A stretch of DNA of 64,000 nucleotides from UBA3006 sp031401235 (GTDB taxonomy: Bacteria > Actinomycetota > Acidimicrobiia > Acidimicrobiales > Ilumatobacteraceae). The notes under the pieces are model-generated. The model was not told the DNA's origin, searched no databases, and was given only the letters and a program-made list of their open reading frames with translations. The stretch lies in NCBI GenBank assembly GCA_031401235.1, contig JANNRJ010000003.1:62001-126000 (forward strand), given 5' to 3'. Below are positions 32,476 through 40,843 of this stretch, one piece after another. The position numbers and the translations under genes are program-made. Every line of letters begins with the position of its first letter. Position 1 is the first letter of the stretch.

Positions 32476-33855
32476 ATGCGGTACGTTTCGACACGCGGTC
32501 GGGCACCAGAAACAGGTTTTTGCGACGTGTTACTTCGTGGTTTGGCTCCGGATGGTGGGCTTTATGTACCTAAGGAATGGCCCCAAACACAAACACCCAA
32601 TTCAGGCAACTATGCCGAACGCGCCGCTGCAATTATGCAGCCATTCGTTGACGAAGAGATTTCACCAGAGATTTTCTCGGCACTTTGTCGCGATGCTTAC
32701 TCGTCATTTCGCCACGTAGATGTTGCGCCGCTTGTTCAGTTGACTCCGGAGCACTATCTATTGGAATTATTTCATGGTCCAACCTTGGCATTCAAAGATA
32801 TTGCCCTACAACTCGTTGGCAAATTATTCGACTATGTGCTGGAACAACGTGATGAACGCATATTGCTGATTGGTGCGACGAGCGGAGACACCGGAAGCGC
32901 AGCCATCGATTCCGTCAAGAACTGCAAGAACGTGGACATCGTGATTTTGTATCCCCGTAATCGGACGAGCGAAATTCAGCGTCGACAAATGACCACAGTT
33001 GGTGCGCAAAATGTTCACACTGTTGCAATTGACGGAAACTTCGACGATTGCCAAGATCTCGTGAAAGCCATGTTCAATGATTCGGTGTTTCGTGGTGCCC
33101 ACAACCTGTCGGCTGTCAATTCCATAAACTGGGCTCGGATCATGGCGCAAACGGTGTATTACTTCACAGCCATTGAATCGCTAAATCGTCAAGTGTCAGT
33201 CGGTCCGGTCACATTCAGTGTCCCAACCGGAAATTTTGGCAATGTTCTCGCCGGTTGGATTGCTCGACAGATGGGTGCTCCGATCCGTCATCTAATTGTT
33301 GGCTCAAATAGCAACGATGTCCTCACTCGATTTTTTGAAAATCGGGTGATGACGATGAGCGAGGTGGTTAAGACTTTGAGTCCAAGCATGGATATTCAAG
33401 TGTCGTCCAATTTCGAGCGATATTTATTTGAAATGAATGATCGTGACGGAGGATTGACCTCCGAACAACTCCAGCGATTTCGCCGGACGGGTGCGATGTC
33501 CATTGAGAGTGATCAATTTGATGCGTGGGTGGCGCCGGTGTTTCGCGCTCATCGCTGTAACGACGAGATGACAATCGCCACCATGAGTCGTATTTATGAT
33601 GCCACTGGAATGCTTATCGATCCGCATACTGCAGTTGCAGTTGCCTCGACAGAAGCATGCTCCGAACCGGGAGTTCCTACGATCACCTTGGCAACGGCTC
33701 ATCCAGCGAAATTCCCTGAAGCTGTATTTCGGGCAACGGGTATTGAGCCGACATTGCCAGACCACTTGTTTGATATCTACGATCTACCTGAACATACGAC
33801 CAATCTGCCCAATGATCTCGCCCTAGTTCAAGCATTTGTGGCTTCTTGTCATTAG
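32476..33855 (+). CDS. thrC: threonine synthase
   Basis: 459-residue PLP enzyme converting O-phosphohomoserine to threonine. It is of the longer form with N-terminal 'RYVSTRGRAPETGFCDVLLRGLAPDGGLYVPKEWP'. The PLP lysine is K107 in 'FHGPTLAFKDIALQ', and the phosphate loop 'SVPTGNFGNVLAGW' is intact. The short actinobacterial form would be about 350 residues, so this is the E. coli/yeast-like class. thrB, usually next, is absent; rho follows instead. Confidence 0.95.
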   Translation: MRYVSTRGRAPETGFCDVLLRGLAPDGGLYVPKEWPQTQTPNSGNYAERAAAIMQPFVDEEISPEIFSALCRDAYSSFRHVDVAPLVQLTPEHYLLELFHGPTLAFKDIALQLVGKLFDYVLEQRDERILLIGATSGDTGSAAIDSVKNCKNVDIVILYPRNRTSEIQRRQMTTVGAQNVHTVAIDGNFDDCQDLVKAMFNDSVFRGAHNLSAVNSINWARIMAQTVYYFTAIESLNRQVSVGPVTFSVPTGNFGNVLAGWIARQMGAPIRHLIVGSNSNDVLTRFFENRVMTMSEVVKTLSPSMDIQVSSNFERYLFEMNDRDGGLTSEQLQRFRRTGAMSIESDQFDAWVAPVFRAHRCNDEMTIATMSRIYDATGMLIDPHTAVAVASTEACSEPGVPTITLATAHPAKFPEAVFRATGIEPTLPDHLFDIYDLPEHTTNLPNDLALVQAFVASCH

Positions 33856-33858
33856 ATG

Positions 33859-33888
33859 TTGTGTCCGGGTAGTTGTGTCGGCTACTAT
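33859..33888 (+). promoter_or_regulatory. candidate rho promoter
   Basis: TTGTGT (33859-33864), an 18-base spacer and TACTAT (33883-33888) resemble a sigma-70 promoter just after thrC. It would give rho a leader of about 110 bases. Weak -35 match. Confidence 0.35.
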
Positions 33889-33894
33889 TTAGGA

Positions 33895-33914
33895 CAACTC
33901 AGATTCCTGAGTTG
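33895..33914 (+). promoter_or_regulatory. perfect 8-bp hairpin in the thrC-rho gap (rho leader)
   Basis: CAACTCAG-ATTC-CTGAGTTG forms an 8-base-pair stem with a 4-base loop at what would be the 5' end of the rho transcript. No run of T follows, so it is not a standard intrinsic terminator. A role in mRNA stability or in rho autoregulation is inference; the rest of the gap up to 34006 shows only a ribosome binding site. Confidence 0.5.
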
Positions 33915-34006
33915 AACCCCGCAGTAAGCGACGCTTAGTTTCGCGTTCCGCACAGCGGTCGAATGGGGAAACGCACTAGTGGCGAAAACCCGTGAAAGAA
34001 GGACAT

Positions 34007-35722
34007 GTGGCTTCTGGAGCCCTTGAACAATCCGCACTCGTAGAGAAAGATCGCGATCAGTTAGTGGCGATTGCCACTGCTCTTGGCGTGAAATCAGCGG
34101 CGCGAGCCAAGAAAGCAGATCTCGTGGACATGATTCTCGAGCAGACAAAACCGGTTAACCCAGAGCCCAAAACTTCTGGTTCGCCGCAAGTTTCGACGCC
34201 CCCGACTGCTAGCGCCGCCCCAAGCGCGGCATCCGTGACCACTCGAACTTCGGCTCCGCGTGCACTTGGAGCAAATGGTGAAGCACTTGCCGAATGGGAG
34301 ATCGAATTAGCCGAACATGAGGGAACTCCGATTGCGCCTGATGCTCGTCGAATGAGTGACTCGACCTCGCGAAACTCAAACCGCAATCCCCGTCGAGACA
34401 GCCAGCGCGATCAACGCCCGGGCGGATTCCAGCGACAAAGTAATCCGAATGATGATGGAGATCGCGGCAATCGTCGACGTCGACGTCGTCGTGGCAAATC
34501 ACCGCGTGATGATGGCCCTCAGGGAAGTGACCGATACGAAACCCAAGATGTGCCAAGTCAATACGAGAGCAATGAGCCGGTGAGCACCGAGCCAGTATCA
34601 GTTTCTGGTTACCTTGACTTGCGCGATGAAGGGTACGGCTTTTTGCGAGTTAACGGATATTTATCCAGTCCAGAAGATTCATATGTTTCGGTGCGGCTAA
34701 CTCGGCAGTACAACCTGCGCAAGGGCGATCATGTCACTGGTACTTCGAAGCCGCCTGCGCGCAATGAAAAGAATTCGGCGATGCTTGACGTTGCAACGAT
34801 CAATGGCGTAGATGTCGAGAAAATGAAGGTTCGTCCTCGGTTCGAAGATCTGACACCGTTATTTCCAGATTCAAAACTAATTCTGGAAAATCCGGCAGAT
34901 CCGAACAACATGACAGCCCGGATTATCGACCTTATTTCGCCAATCGGCAAGGGTCAACGTGGAATCATCGTGTCGCCTCCAAAGGCTGGTAAGACCACCG
35001 TGATGAAAACGATTGCTACTTCAATTGAGCGCAATCACCCGGAAGTAAAACTCATCGTTTTACTGATTGATGAACGACCTGAAGAAGTCACCGACATGCG
35101 TCGGACAGTCAAAGGCGAAGTGATTGCCTCAACTTTCGATCGCCCGTCTGAAGAACACACTCAGATAGCAGAATTGTGCATTGAGAAGGCCAAACGGCTG
35201 GTTGAGATGGGCGAGGATGTCGTCATCATTCTGGACGGAATCACCCGCTTGTCGCGCGCTTATAACTTGGCCGCTCCTGCAACGGGTCGAGTCATGTCCG
35301 GTGGTATCGATGCGGGTGCGTTGTATCCGCCAAAGAAATTTTTCGGTGCAGCGCGCAACATTGAAGAAGGTGGGAGCTTGACGATTCTTGCCACGGCTCT
35401 AGTTGAAACTAATAGCCGAATGGACGACGCTATCTTCGAAGAATTTAAAGGAACCGGCAACATGGAAATTCGACTCGATCGTAAAATTGCCGAGCGACGA
35501 ATCTATCCGGCCTTCGATGTGGACGCCTCTAGTACTCGCCACGAAGAATTGTTGTTTGACCGCAAACAATTGCAAATGGTCTGGAAGCTTCGTCGAGTGT
35601 TGAGTGGCTTGGCCGCCGACGGCAATGCCGCCCCTGGTCTTGAATTGCTCATTGATCGATTGAAGACTTTTAAAAACAACGATGAATTTCTCGCCGAAAT
35701 TGCCAAACAGCCGACGGCCTAA
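34007..35722 (+). CDS. rho: transcription termination factor Rho
   Basis: 571-residue Rho hexamer subunit. Rho_N domain (about 10-48, 'LVEKDRDQLVAIATALGVK'), then an insert of about 130 residues rich in Arg, Asp and Gly ending in RRRRRRRGK. The RNA-binding cold-shock domain follows ('GYLDLRDEGYGFLRVNGYL'), then the RecA-type ATPase with 'IVSPPKAGKTTVMKT', 'VIILDGITRLSRAYN' and the Q/R-loop region 'FKGTGNMEIRLDR'. The GTG at 34007 is preferred because AGAAGGA stands just upstream; a GTG at 33992 lacks such a site. The unknown 335-residue gene follows after 5 bases. Confidence 0.95.
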   Translation: MASGALEQSALVEKDRDQLVAIATALGVKSAARAKKADLVDMILEQTKPVNPEPKTSGSPQVSTPPTASAAPSAASVTTRTSAPRALGANGEALAEWEIELAEHEGTPIAPDARRMSDSTSRNSNRNPRRDSQRDQRPGGFQRQSNPNDDGDRGNRRRRRRRGKSPRDDGPQGSDRYETQDVPSQYESNEPVSTEPVSVSGYLDLRDEGYGFLRVNGYLSSPEDSYVSVRLTRQYNLRKGDHVTGTSKPPARNEKNSAMLDVATINGVDVEKMKVRPRFEDLTPLFPDSKLILENPADPNNMTARIIDLISPIGKGQRGIIVSPPKAGKTTVMKTIATSIERNHPEVKLIVLLIDERPEEVTDMRRTVKGEVIASTFDRPSEEHTQIAELCIEKAKRLVEMGEDVVIILDGITRLSRAYNLAAPATGRVMSGGIDAGALYPPKKFFGAARNIEEGGSLTILATALVETNSRMDDAIFEEFKGTGNMEIRLDRKIAERRIYPAFDVDASSTRHEELLFDRKQLQMVWKLRRVLSGLAADGNAAPGLELLIDRLKTFKNNDEFLAEIAKQPTA

Positions 35723-35727
35723 ATTGA

Positions 35728-36735
35728 GTGTCAATTGACGACGAATCGCGCCTAGCTCGACTTCGACTCAAATCCCTTGTCGCGTCACATCAACGGCGAC
35801 TAGGGGATGGAGCAGATGTAGAAGAAGTCAAAGACGCTGATTTCTCTCTCGGCGCCTCAGCAATTATCGGAACGAGCGGATGGGTACTCGTTTTGCAAAC
35901 ACCAGAGCGCGGACTTGGTCCGTCACTGTTGTGGATGAACAAGCATCATCTAAATACCGTAAATGTGATCGTCGAGACCAACGCTGACATTATTGCCCGT
36001 CGGGCTCAATTGTTCGCACTCAATATCAAAGTTTGGTCAGTAGTCGGCAATGAATTGGTTGCGGCAATGCCTTCCCCAGTTGAGCCACGAGTGAGCGTGC
36101 CCGTGAATCATTTGAAGTTTGCGGAATTTATCGAACTGGCCGGAGCAACTGTTGTATCCGAGTATGGGGTTCTCGCCGGCGAAGTTATGGGGCTTGAAGT
36201 ATGTCGAGTAGTGGAAGATCCACGATCCAAATCTGGTGCTCGACTCGAAATTGGTGTTGGAATCCACGATCGTCAACTATTTCAAATGGTCAACGGAAAC
36301 TCTCCTACGGTTGAGTCGTTAACCAAAGTCGTGCATACAGTTTTGCGATATCGCCACGCAAGGGCCACTCAACATCCTCTCAATCGTTTGGGATCTGAGA
36401 GGTATTTTCGTGAGTTGCTCATTGCCAACCCCGACTTGGTGGGAGCAAATTCTTTGACTCGCGTCGAACCTCCGGTTGTCCGATCGAATCTCAAAGATGC
36501 GATTCCATGTGTGGCGTTTGGCGAAACGGCAGATTCGGCAATTGTGGTGGTGTGCAGTGCAACCGTCGATCCGGATCTTGTGCCGTTCGCCGCTGATGCT
36601 CGACTTGCACTTGAACCAAACGCCGATCTTGTGTTGGCTACTGCGCCGAACAATGTATTCCCATCGATGACGTTGCTGGCGGATTCATTGCAACAGCGGG
36701 CGAGATTCGTTGTTGTCGATGAATTTCGTCGCTAA
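35728..36735 (+). CDS. unknown 335-residue protein between rho and prfA
   Basis: Cytoplasmic protein without membrane helices or signal peptide, not recognised. A charged helical N-terminus (residues 1-35) leads into beta-rich segments ('GWVLVLQTPERGLGPSLLWM', 'TVNVIVETNADIIARRAQLF'). A central part follows with 'LEIGVGIHDRQLFQMVNG' at 173-190 and 'QHPLNRLGSERYFRELLIANP' at 215-235, and the C-terminal half ends 'FVVVDEFRR'. The GTG starts 5 bases after the rho stop, so it is probably in the rho operon. In most Actinobacteria rpmE (ribosomal protein L31) occupies this slot. Confidence 0.8.
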   Translation: MSIDDESRLARLRLKSLVASHQRRLGDGADVEEVKDADFSLGASAIIGTSGWVLVLQTPERGLGPSLLWMNKHHLNTVNVIVETNADIIARRAQLFALNIKVWSVVGNELVAAMPSPVEPRVSVPVNHLKFAEFIELAGATVVSEYGVLAGEVMGLEVCRVVEDPRSKSGARLEIGVGIHDRQLFQMVNGNSPTVESLTKVVHTVLRYRHARATQHPLNRLGSERYFRELLIANPDLVGANSLTRVEPPVVRSNLKDAIPCVAFGETADSAIVVVCSATVDPDLVPFAADARLALEPNADLVLATAPNNVFPSMTLLADSLQQRARFVVVDEFRR

Positions 36736-36743
36736 TCACGGCG

Positions 36744-36749
36744 TAGTCT
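36744..36749 (+). promoter_or_regulatory. -10 hexamer TAGTCT, leaderless start of prfA
   Basis: TAGTCT ends 7 bases before the GTG at 36757. No ribosome binding site precedes prfA. Confidence 0.4.
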
Positions 36750-36756
36750 GATCCTC

Positions 36757-37827
36757 GTGCTTGAGCGACTCGCGCAGATCGAAGCCGATTACCGACAACT
36801 AGAAGCGAGTCTGGCGAGTCCAGAAGTTCTTGGCGATCAGTCCAAGTTGCGAGATGCATCAAGGCGCTATAAACAGCAAACACCGCTTGTCGAATGTATT
36901 CGTGAGTACCAAATTACCGAAGGCAATGCGCAGGCGGCTCGTGAATTATTGGAAGGCGCAAAGGGACTTGAGCGTGAACAGCTCCAAGTCGAATTGGACA
37001 CCGCTCAGGCCAGGATTGCCGAACTGCATGATCGGTTAAAGGTATTGCTACTGCCAACTGACCCAAATGATGGCAAAAATATCATTGTTGAAATTCGGGG
37101 GGCCGAAGGCGGGGAAGAAGCAAACCTCTTCGCTCATGATCTCTTTGACATGTATAAGGCTTACGCAATACGCCAAGGATGGTCGGTTGAGGTTCTGTCG
37201 TTAGATAATTCGCCAATGGGCGGAATCAATCAAGTTGTAATGCTTGTAAAGGGCGAGTCGGCATGGAAGCGGATGCGTTTCGAAGGTGGTCCACATCGAG
37301 TACAGCGAGTTCCAATTACTGAAAGTCAAGGTCGTATTCACACCTCGTCGGCAACGGTGATGGTATTGCCCGAGGCCGAGGAAGTGGACTTGCAGATTGA
37401 CGAAAAAGACTTGCAGATTGATGTTTATCGGGCAAGTGGTCCGGGCGGGCAAGGCGTGAATACCACCGACTCGGCTGTTCGAATTACCCACCGACCGACT
37501 GGTGTGGTTGTGGCGATGCAAGATGAACGAAGTCAGTTGCAAAACCGAATGAGAGCGATGGTGGTGTTACGTTCGCGGTTGCTAAAATTGCGGGATGAGG
37601 CGATAGCCGAAAAGGCATCCGCCGAACGCAAGGCTCAAGTTGGAAAAGGTGGTCGTGGCGAAAAAATCCGCACCTACAATTTCAAGGAGAATCGAATAAC
37701 TGATCACCGAATTGGCTTCACGCTATATCAATTGCAAGATGTTCTTGCGGGCAACCTAGACCCGGTGGTGGAGGCTCTCACGACACAATTTCAAATTGAG
37801 CAGTTGGCGGATGCCAGCAACAACTGA
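36757..37827 (+). CDS. prfA: peptide chain release factor 1
   Basis: 356-residue RF1 that terminates translation at UAG and UAA. The stop-codon reading PxT motif is PIT at 186-188 ('RVQRVPITESQGRIHTS') and the catalytic GGQ is at 230-232 ('ASGPGGQGVNTTDSAVRITH'). Length matches the family. GTG start. prmC, whose product methylates the GGQ glutamine, overlaps the 3' end. Confidence 0.97.
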   Translation: MLERLAQIEADYRQLEASLASPEVLGDQSKLRDASRRYKQQTPLVECIREYQITEGNAQAARELLEGAKGLEREQLQVELDTAQARIAELHDRLKVLLLPTDPNDGKNIIVEIRGAEGGEEANLFAHDLFDMYKAYAIRQGWSVEVLSLDNSPMGGINQVVMLVKGESAWKRMRFEGGPHRVQRVPITESQGRIHTSSATVMVLPEAEEVDLQIDEKDLQIDVYRASGPGGQGVNTTDSAVRITHRPTGVVVAMQDERSQLQNRMRAMVVLRSRLLKLRDEAIAEKASAERKAQVGKGGRGEKIRTYNFKENRITDHRIGFTLYQLQDVLAGNLDPVVEALTTQFQIEQLADASNN

Positions 37828-38716
37828 GCCATTGCCGGTGAACCTAAATGGTCCAATTTCGTGGCGCGAATTGCTTGCCGAAGTTGAGTCTCGACTTGCC
37901 GACCCGAACGAAGCACGGTGGATTTGCGAACATGCAAGCGGGTGTGACAGCGATGAGTTTCGGTTACTTCTCAATGATTATGTGACCGTAACTATGGCCG
38001 GGAACGTTCACCAAATGATGGCTCGCCGACTAAATGGTGAGCCATTGCAATACGTGATGCAGCGCTGGTCATTTCGACATCTTGATGTCTTGGTGGATCC
38101 GCGCGTTCTCATTCCCCGGTCCGAAACCGAACAAGTAGTGGAAGTAGCAATTGATTTAGCGCGCCAATTACAACAACAAAATTCCAAGCCGCTGATCATT
38201 GTCGATTTAGGTACGGGAAGTGGCGTCATTGGACTATCGATGGCGAGTGAACTCGGATTAGGTACGGCCAAGATATGGCTCACCGATCTATCGGAAGATG
38301 CCTTGAATGTGGCTAGGGCGAATCTGTCCGGAATTGGTCGGGCCGCTGAACATGTGCGTGTTGTCCAAGGCAATTGGTATCGGGCGTTGCCAATGTCGTT
38401 GCGCGGTGCGGTGGACTTAATCGTCTGCAATCCACCGTATATCGCTGACGGCGATCCAGAAATTGCATCTGATGTGCATGCGCATGAACCGCATGTCGCA
38501 TTGTTCGGAGGATCTGATGGACTTGACGCACTTAGAGAGATAATCGCCACAGCCCGAGAGTGGCTCGTTGCTGGCGGTTGGCTAGTCAGCGAGATCGGTT
38601 ATCGACAAGGGGAAGCGGTGAGTGAGTTTTTTGCACTTGCCGGTTTTACGGAGGTGGCGATCATCAACGATCTGGCCGGTCGCCCACGTATCGCACGTGG
38701 GCGTAATCGAATTTAA
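37811..38716 (+). CDS. prmC: release factor glutamine methyltransferase PrmC (HemK)
   Basis: 301-residue SAM-dependent methyltransferase that modifies the GGQ motif of RF1/RF2. It has an N-terminal helical domain, the SAM site 'IVDLGTGSGVIGLSMA' (131-146) and the substrate-binding NPPY at 207-210. The entry motif 'DPRVLIPRSETEQVVE' is also typical. ATG 37811 lies 17 bases inside prfA, pointing to coupled translation. Its TAA overlaps the stop of the convergent peptidase gene by 4 bases. Confidence 0.95.
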   Translation: MPATTEPLPVNLNGPISWRELLAEVESRLADPNEARWICEHASGCDSDEFRLLLNDYVTVTMAGNVHQMMARRLNGEPLQYVMQRWSFRHLDVLVDPRVLIPRSETEQVVEVAIDLARQLQQQNSKPLIIVDLGTGSGVIGLSMASELGLGTAKIWLTDLSEDALNVARANLSGIGRAAEHVRVVQGNWYRALPMSLRGAVDLIVCNPPYIADGDPEIASDVHAHEPHVALFGGSDGLDALREIIATAREWLVAGGWLVSEIGYRQGEAVSEFFALAGFTEVAIINDLAGRPRIARGRNRI

Positions 38717-40836
38717 AGTGCCAAGGACCGCTTCAAAAAGGCGAGTTGATAGAGCAGCAAGTTTTCAGCCACTACATCTTGAGGAGTCATATGAGTTACA
38801 CCTATGAGCGGTAGTACTTCGTGTTCGCGACCGTGTGCCAGCAGCGCGTTCGATAGTTGCAAAGAGTGTGCGGCCAACACATTGTCATCGGCAAGACCGT
38901 GAATGAGTAGGAGTGGTCGCCGCAACATGCCAGCCGACAAGATGAGTGATGATGCGTCGTAGTTGTCCGAGTTCTCGTCCGGGTGCCCGAGATATCGCTC
39001 GGTGTAGTGCGTGTCGTATAACCGCCAATCCGTGACGGGTGCTCCAGCTACTGCCGCATGAAAATGTTCAGGTTCACGCAAAACGGCCAACGCCGCGAGG
39101 TAACCGCCAAAGCTCCAACCACGAATTCCTACCTTGGTGAGATCAACATTGTCAACGAATTGGGGCAACTCGTCGAGAACTTCTAGTTGGTCGGCGAGAA
39201 TCCCGGCTGCCAAATCTCCGCTCACACTTCGTTCCCACGATGAACCTCGACCAGGGGTGCCACGGCCGTCGGCGATGACAACGCAGAAACCTTGATCGGC
39301 GAACCATTGGGAGGTCAAGTATGAATTCCGAGAGGATATAACACGTTGAACGTGTGGACCGCCGTACGGATCGAGTAGCACAGGCAACGGTTCGCCAGTG
39401 CGTTTGCGAGGAAGAACTATTGCGGTGGCAATCGCGTTGACCCCAACTCGATGCAGTGAAACATTTGGTTGTACGAGTGGTGTTTCAGCATTCGATATCA
39501 GGGTTGGACCGTTTCGCACAAATGTAGTCGGGTTTTTTTCATCCAGTGATGCGCGATGGATTACGACAGTGTCACCGCCGAGTGCGCCACCGTGGATGCC
39601 CGCCAAATCGGTGAGAATCTCGATGGCAAAGGTAATTGCGTCAACTTTCGCCAGAAGTAAAACCGTTGGATCATCGCTGGGATTAAATGAGATAAGGACA
39701 ACTTCGCCAAATGTATCGAGAATGCCTCGAACTTGAATAGTTGAGTCTGTGATCGCAGTTCCATTAATACAAAGTGCGCGAGTATTTTCGCGCTCAGCGC
39801 AGTGCAAAACCCGCTCATTATCGAGCAACAGTGGTACTCCAACGACAATTTCTGTCCAATTGTCATCAGATTCTTCGTGGCGAAATGTCAGTGCGCCTGT
39901 TACTTGATCCACCACATGCATTTGCATGATGCGTTGATCGCGGGATTGAGTGGCCAGAAGAAGTCCAGTCGTATTCCAGTTCACTGTATTGAGATACGGA
40001 AATTTCATATGATCCCAATTGACGCGGACCGAACTACCGGCGAGATCGATGAGGTGGAGTTCAACATCTGCATTGGCCGTGCCAGCAAATGGGTATCGAT
40101 GTGCCCGTGGCGCCACATTGGGTTGCGACGGATCACCTATCCAGGCAATGGCAACGGCAGAAACATCAACTCGGCACGCCGCGATCATCGAGCTATCGGG
40201 TGACCACCAAAATCCGCGTTGTCGCCTCATTTCCTCGGCGGCGACGAATTCCGCCTCACCCCATGAGATATCGGGGTTCGGATCATGGGCGATCACAGTT
40301 TCATGTCCATTCAGGTCGCAGACGCACAATGATCCATTGCGCACATAACCAATGTGTTTCCCGTTGGGGCTGAGCCGTGGATCAAAAATTGCACCGTCAC
40401 TTGTGAATGAATTGTCGTAAATCGAGGTGGGAATCTGGCGGGAAGTGGAAAGTTGAAGATCGGCAATATACAGCCGACCGAAAAGTGTGAATACCGCATG
40501 TTGTGCGCCTGAGTCGCAGGAGAAACCGACAATGCCCCTTGCACCTTCGCGCACTCGCTCGCGTCGCGAACGTTCTTCGGCGGAGTCGTCACCAATTAGA
40601 TTGCCACCGAGTTGCTCGTCGAACTCGTCAGAAAGCAATAGGCGTGGGTCGGCAACACAAGTTTCTGAACCTGTTTTGGAATTCAGCACCCAAAGCGAGT
40701 TGATCGAATCGGATCCATGTGTTGATCGTAGAAAAATCACCCGCTCACCGTCGGCGGAGACGACGACATTACGCGGTTCTCCAAGTGTGAGGCGCTGAGT
40801 GCGTGCGAATTGTCGAGGAAATGTGTCGATGATCAA
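38713..40836 (-). CDS. S9 family prolyl oligopeptidase/dipeptidyl peptidase
   Basis: 707-residue serine peptidase with an N-terminal beta-propeller (about 1-440, DPP IV-like with the EE motif 'EFVAAEEMRRQRGFWWSPD' expected in dipeptidyl peptidases) and a C-terminal alpha/beta hydrolase domain. The catalytic triad is Ser575 in GWSFGGY, Asp650 in 'LIHGLADDN' and His682 in 'GVTHM'. No signal peptide, so probably cytoplasmic. Substrate preference for X-Pro dipeptides is inferred from the EE motif. Co-directional with the thiolase-like gene 7 bases upstream. Confidence 0.9.
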   Translation of the reverse strand: MIIDTFPRQFARTQRLTLGEPRNVVVSADGERVIFLRSTHGSDSINSLWVLNSKTGSETCVADPRLLLSDEFDEQLGGNLIGDDSAEERSRRERVREGARGIVGFSCDSGAQHAVFTLFGRLYIADLQLSTSRQIPTSIYDNSFTSDGAIFDPRLSPNGKHIGYVRNGSLCVCDLNGHETVIAHDPNPDISWGEAEFVAAEEMRRQRGFWWSPDSSMIAACRVDVSAVAIAWIGDPSQPNVAPRAHRYPFAGTANADVELHLIDLAGSSVRVNWDHMKFPYLNTVNWNTTGLLLATQSRDQRIMQMHVVDQVTGALTFRHEESDDNWTEIVVGVPLLLDNERVLHCAERENTRALCINGTAITDSTIQVRGILDTFGEVVLISFNPSDDPTVLLLAKVDAITFAIEILTDLAGIHGGALGGDTVVIHRASLDEKNPTTFVRNGPTLISNAETPLVQPNVSLHRVGVNAIATAIVLPRKRTGEPLPVLLDPYGGPHVQRVISSRNSYLTSQWFADQGFCVVIADGRGTPGRGSSWERSVSGDLAAGILADQLEVLDELPQFVDNVDLTKVGIRGWSFGGYLAALAVLREPEHFHAAVAGAPVTDWRLYDTHYTERYLGHPDENSDNYDASSLILSAGMLRRPLLLIHGLADDNVLAAHSLQLSNALLAHGREHEVLPLIGVTHMTPQDVVAENLLLYQLAFLKRSLAL

Positions 40837-40843
40837 CCCGCAT

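Noticed and set aside
33895..33914. Intrinsic terminator of thrC
   Set aside because: The stem is good but is followed by GAACCCCGC rather than a T run, so it was listed as a leader element instead.
35728..36735. NucS/EndoMS-like or ribosomal L31 assignment for the rho-prfA gene
   Set aside because: Neither the nuclease motifs nor the short zinc-binding L31 sequence is present.
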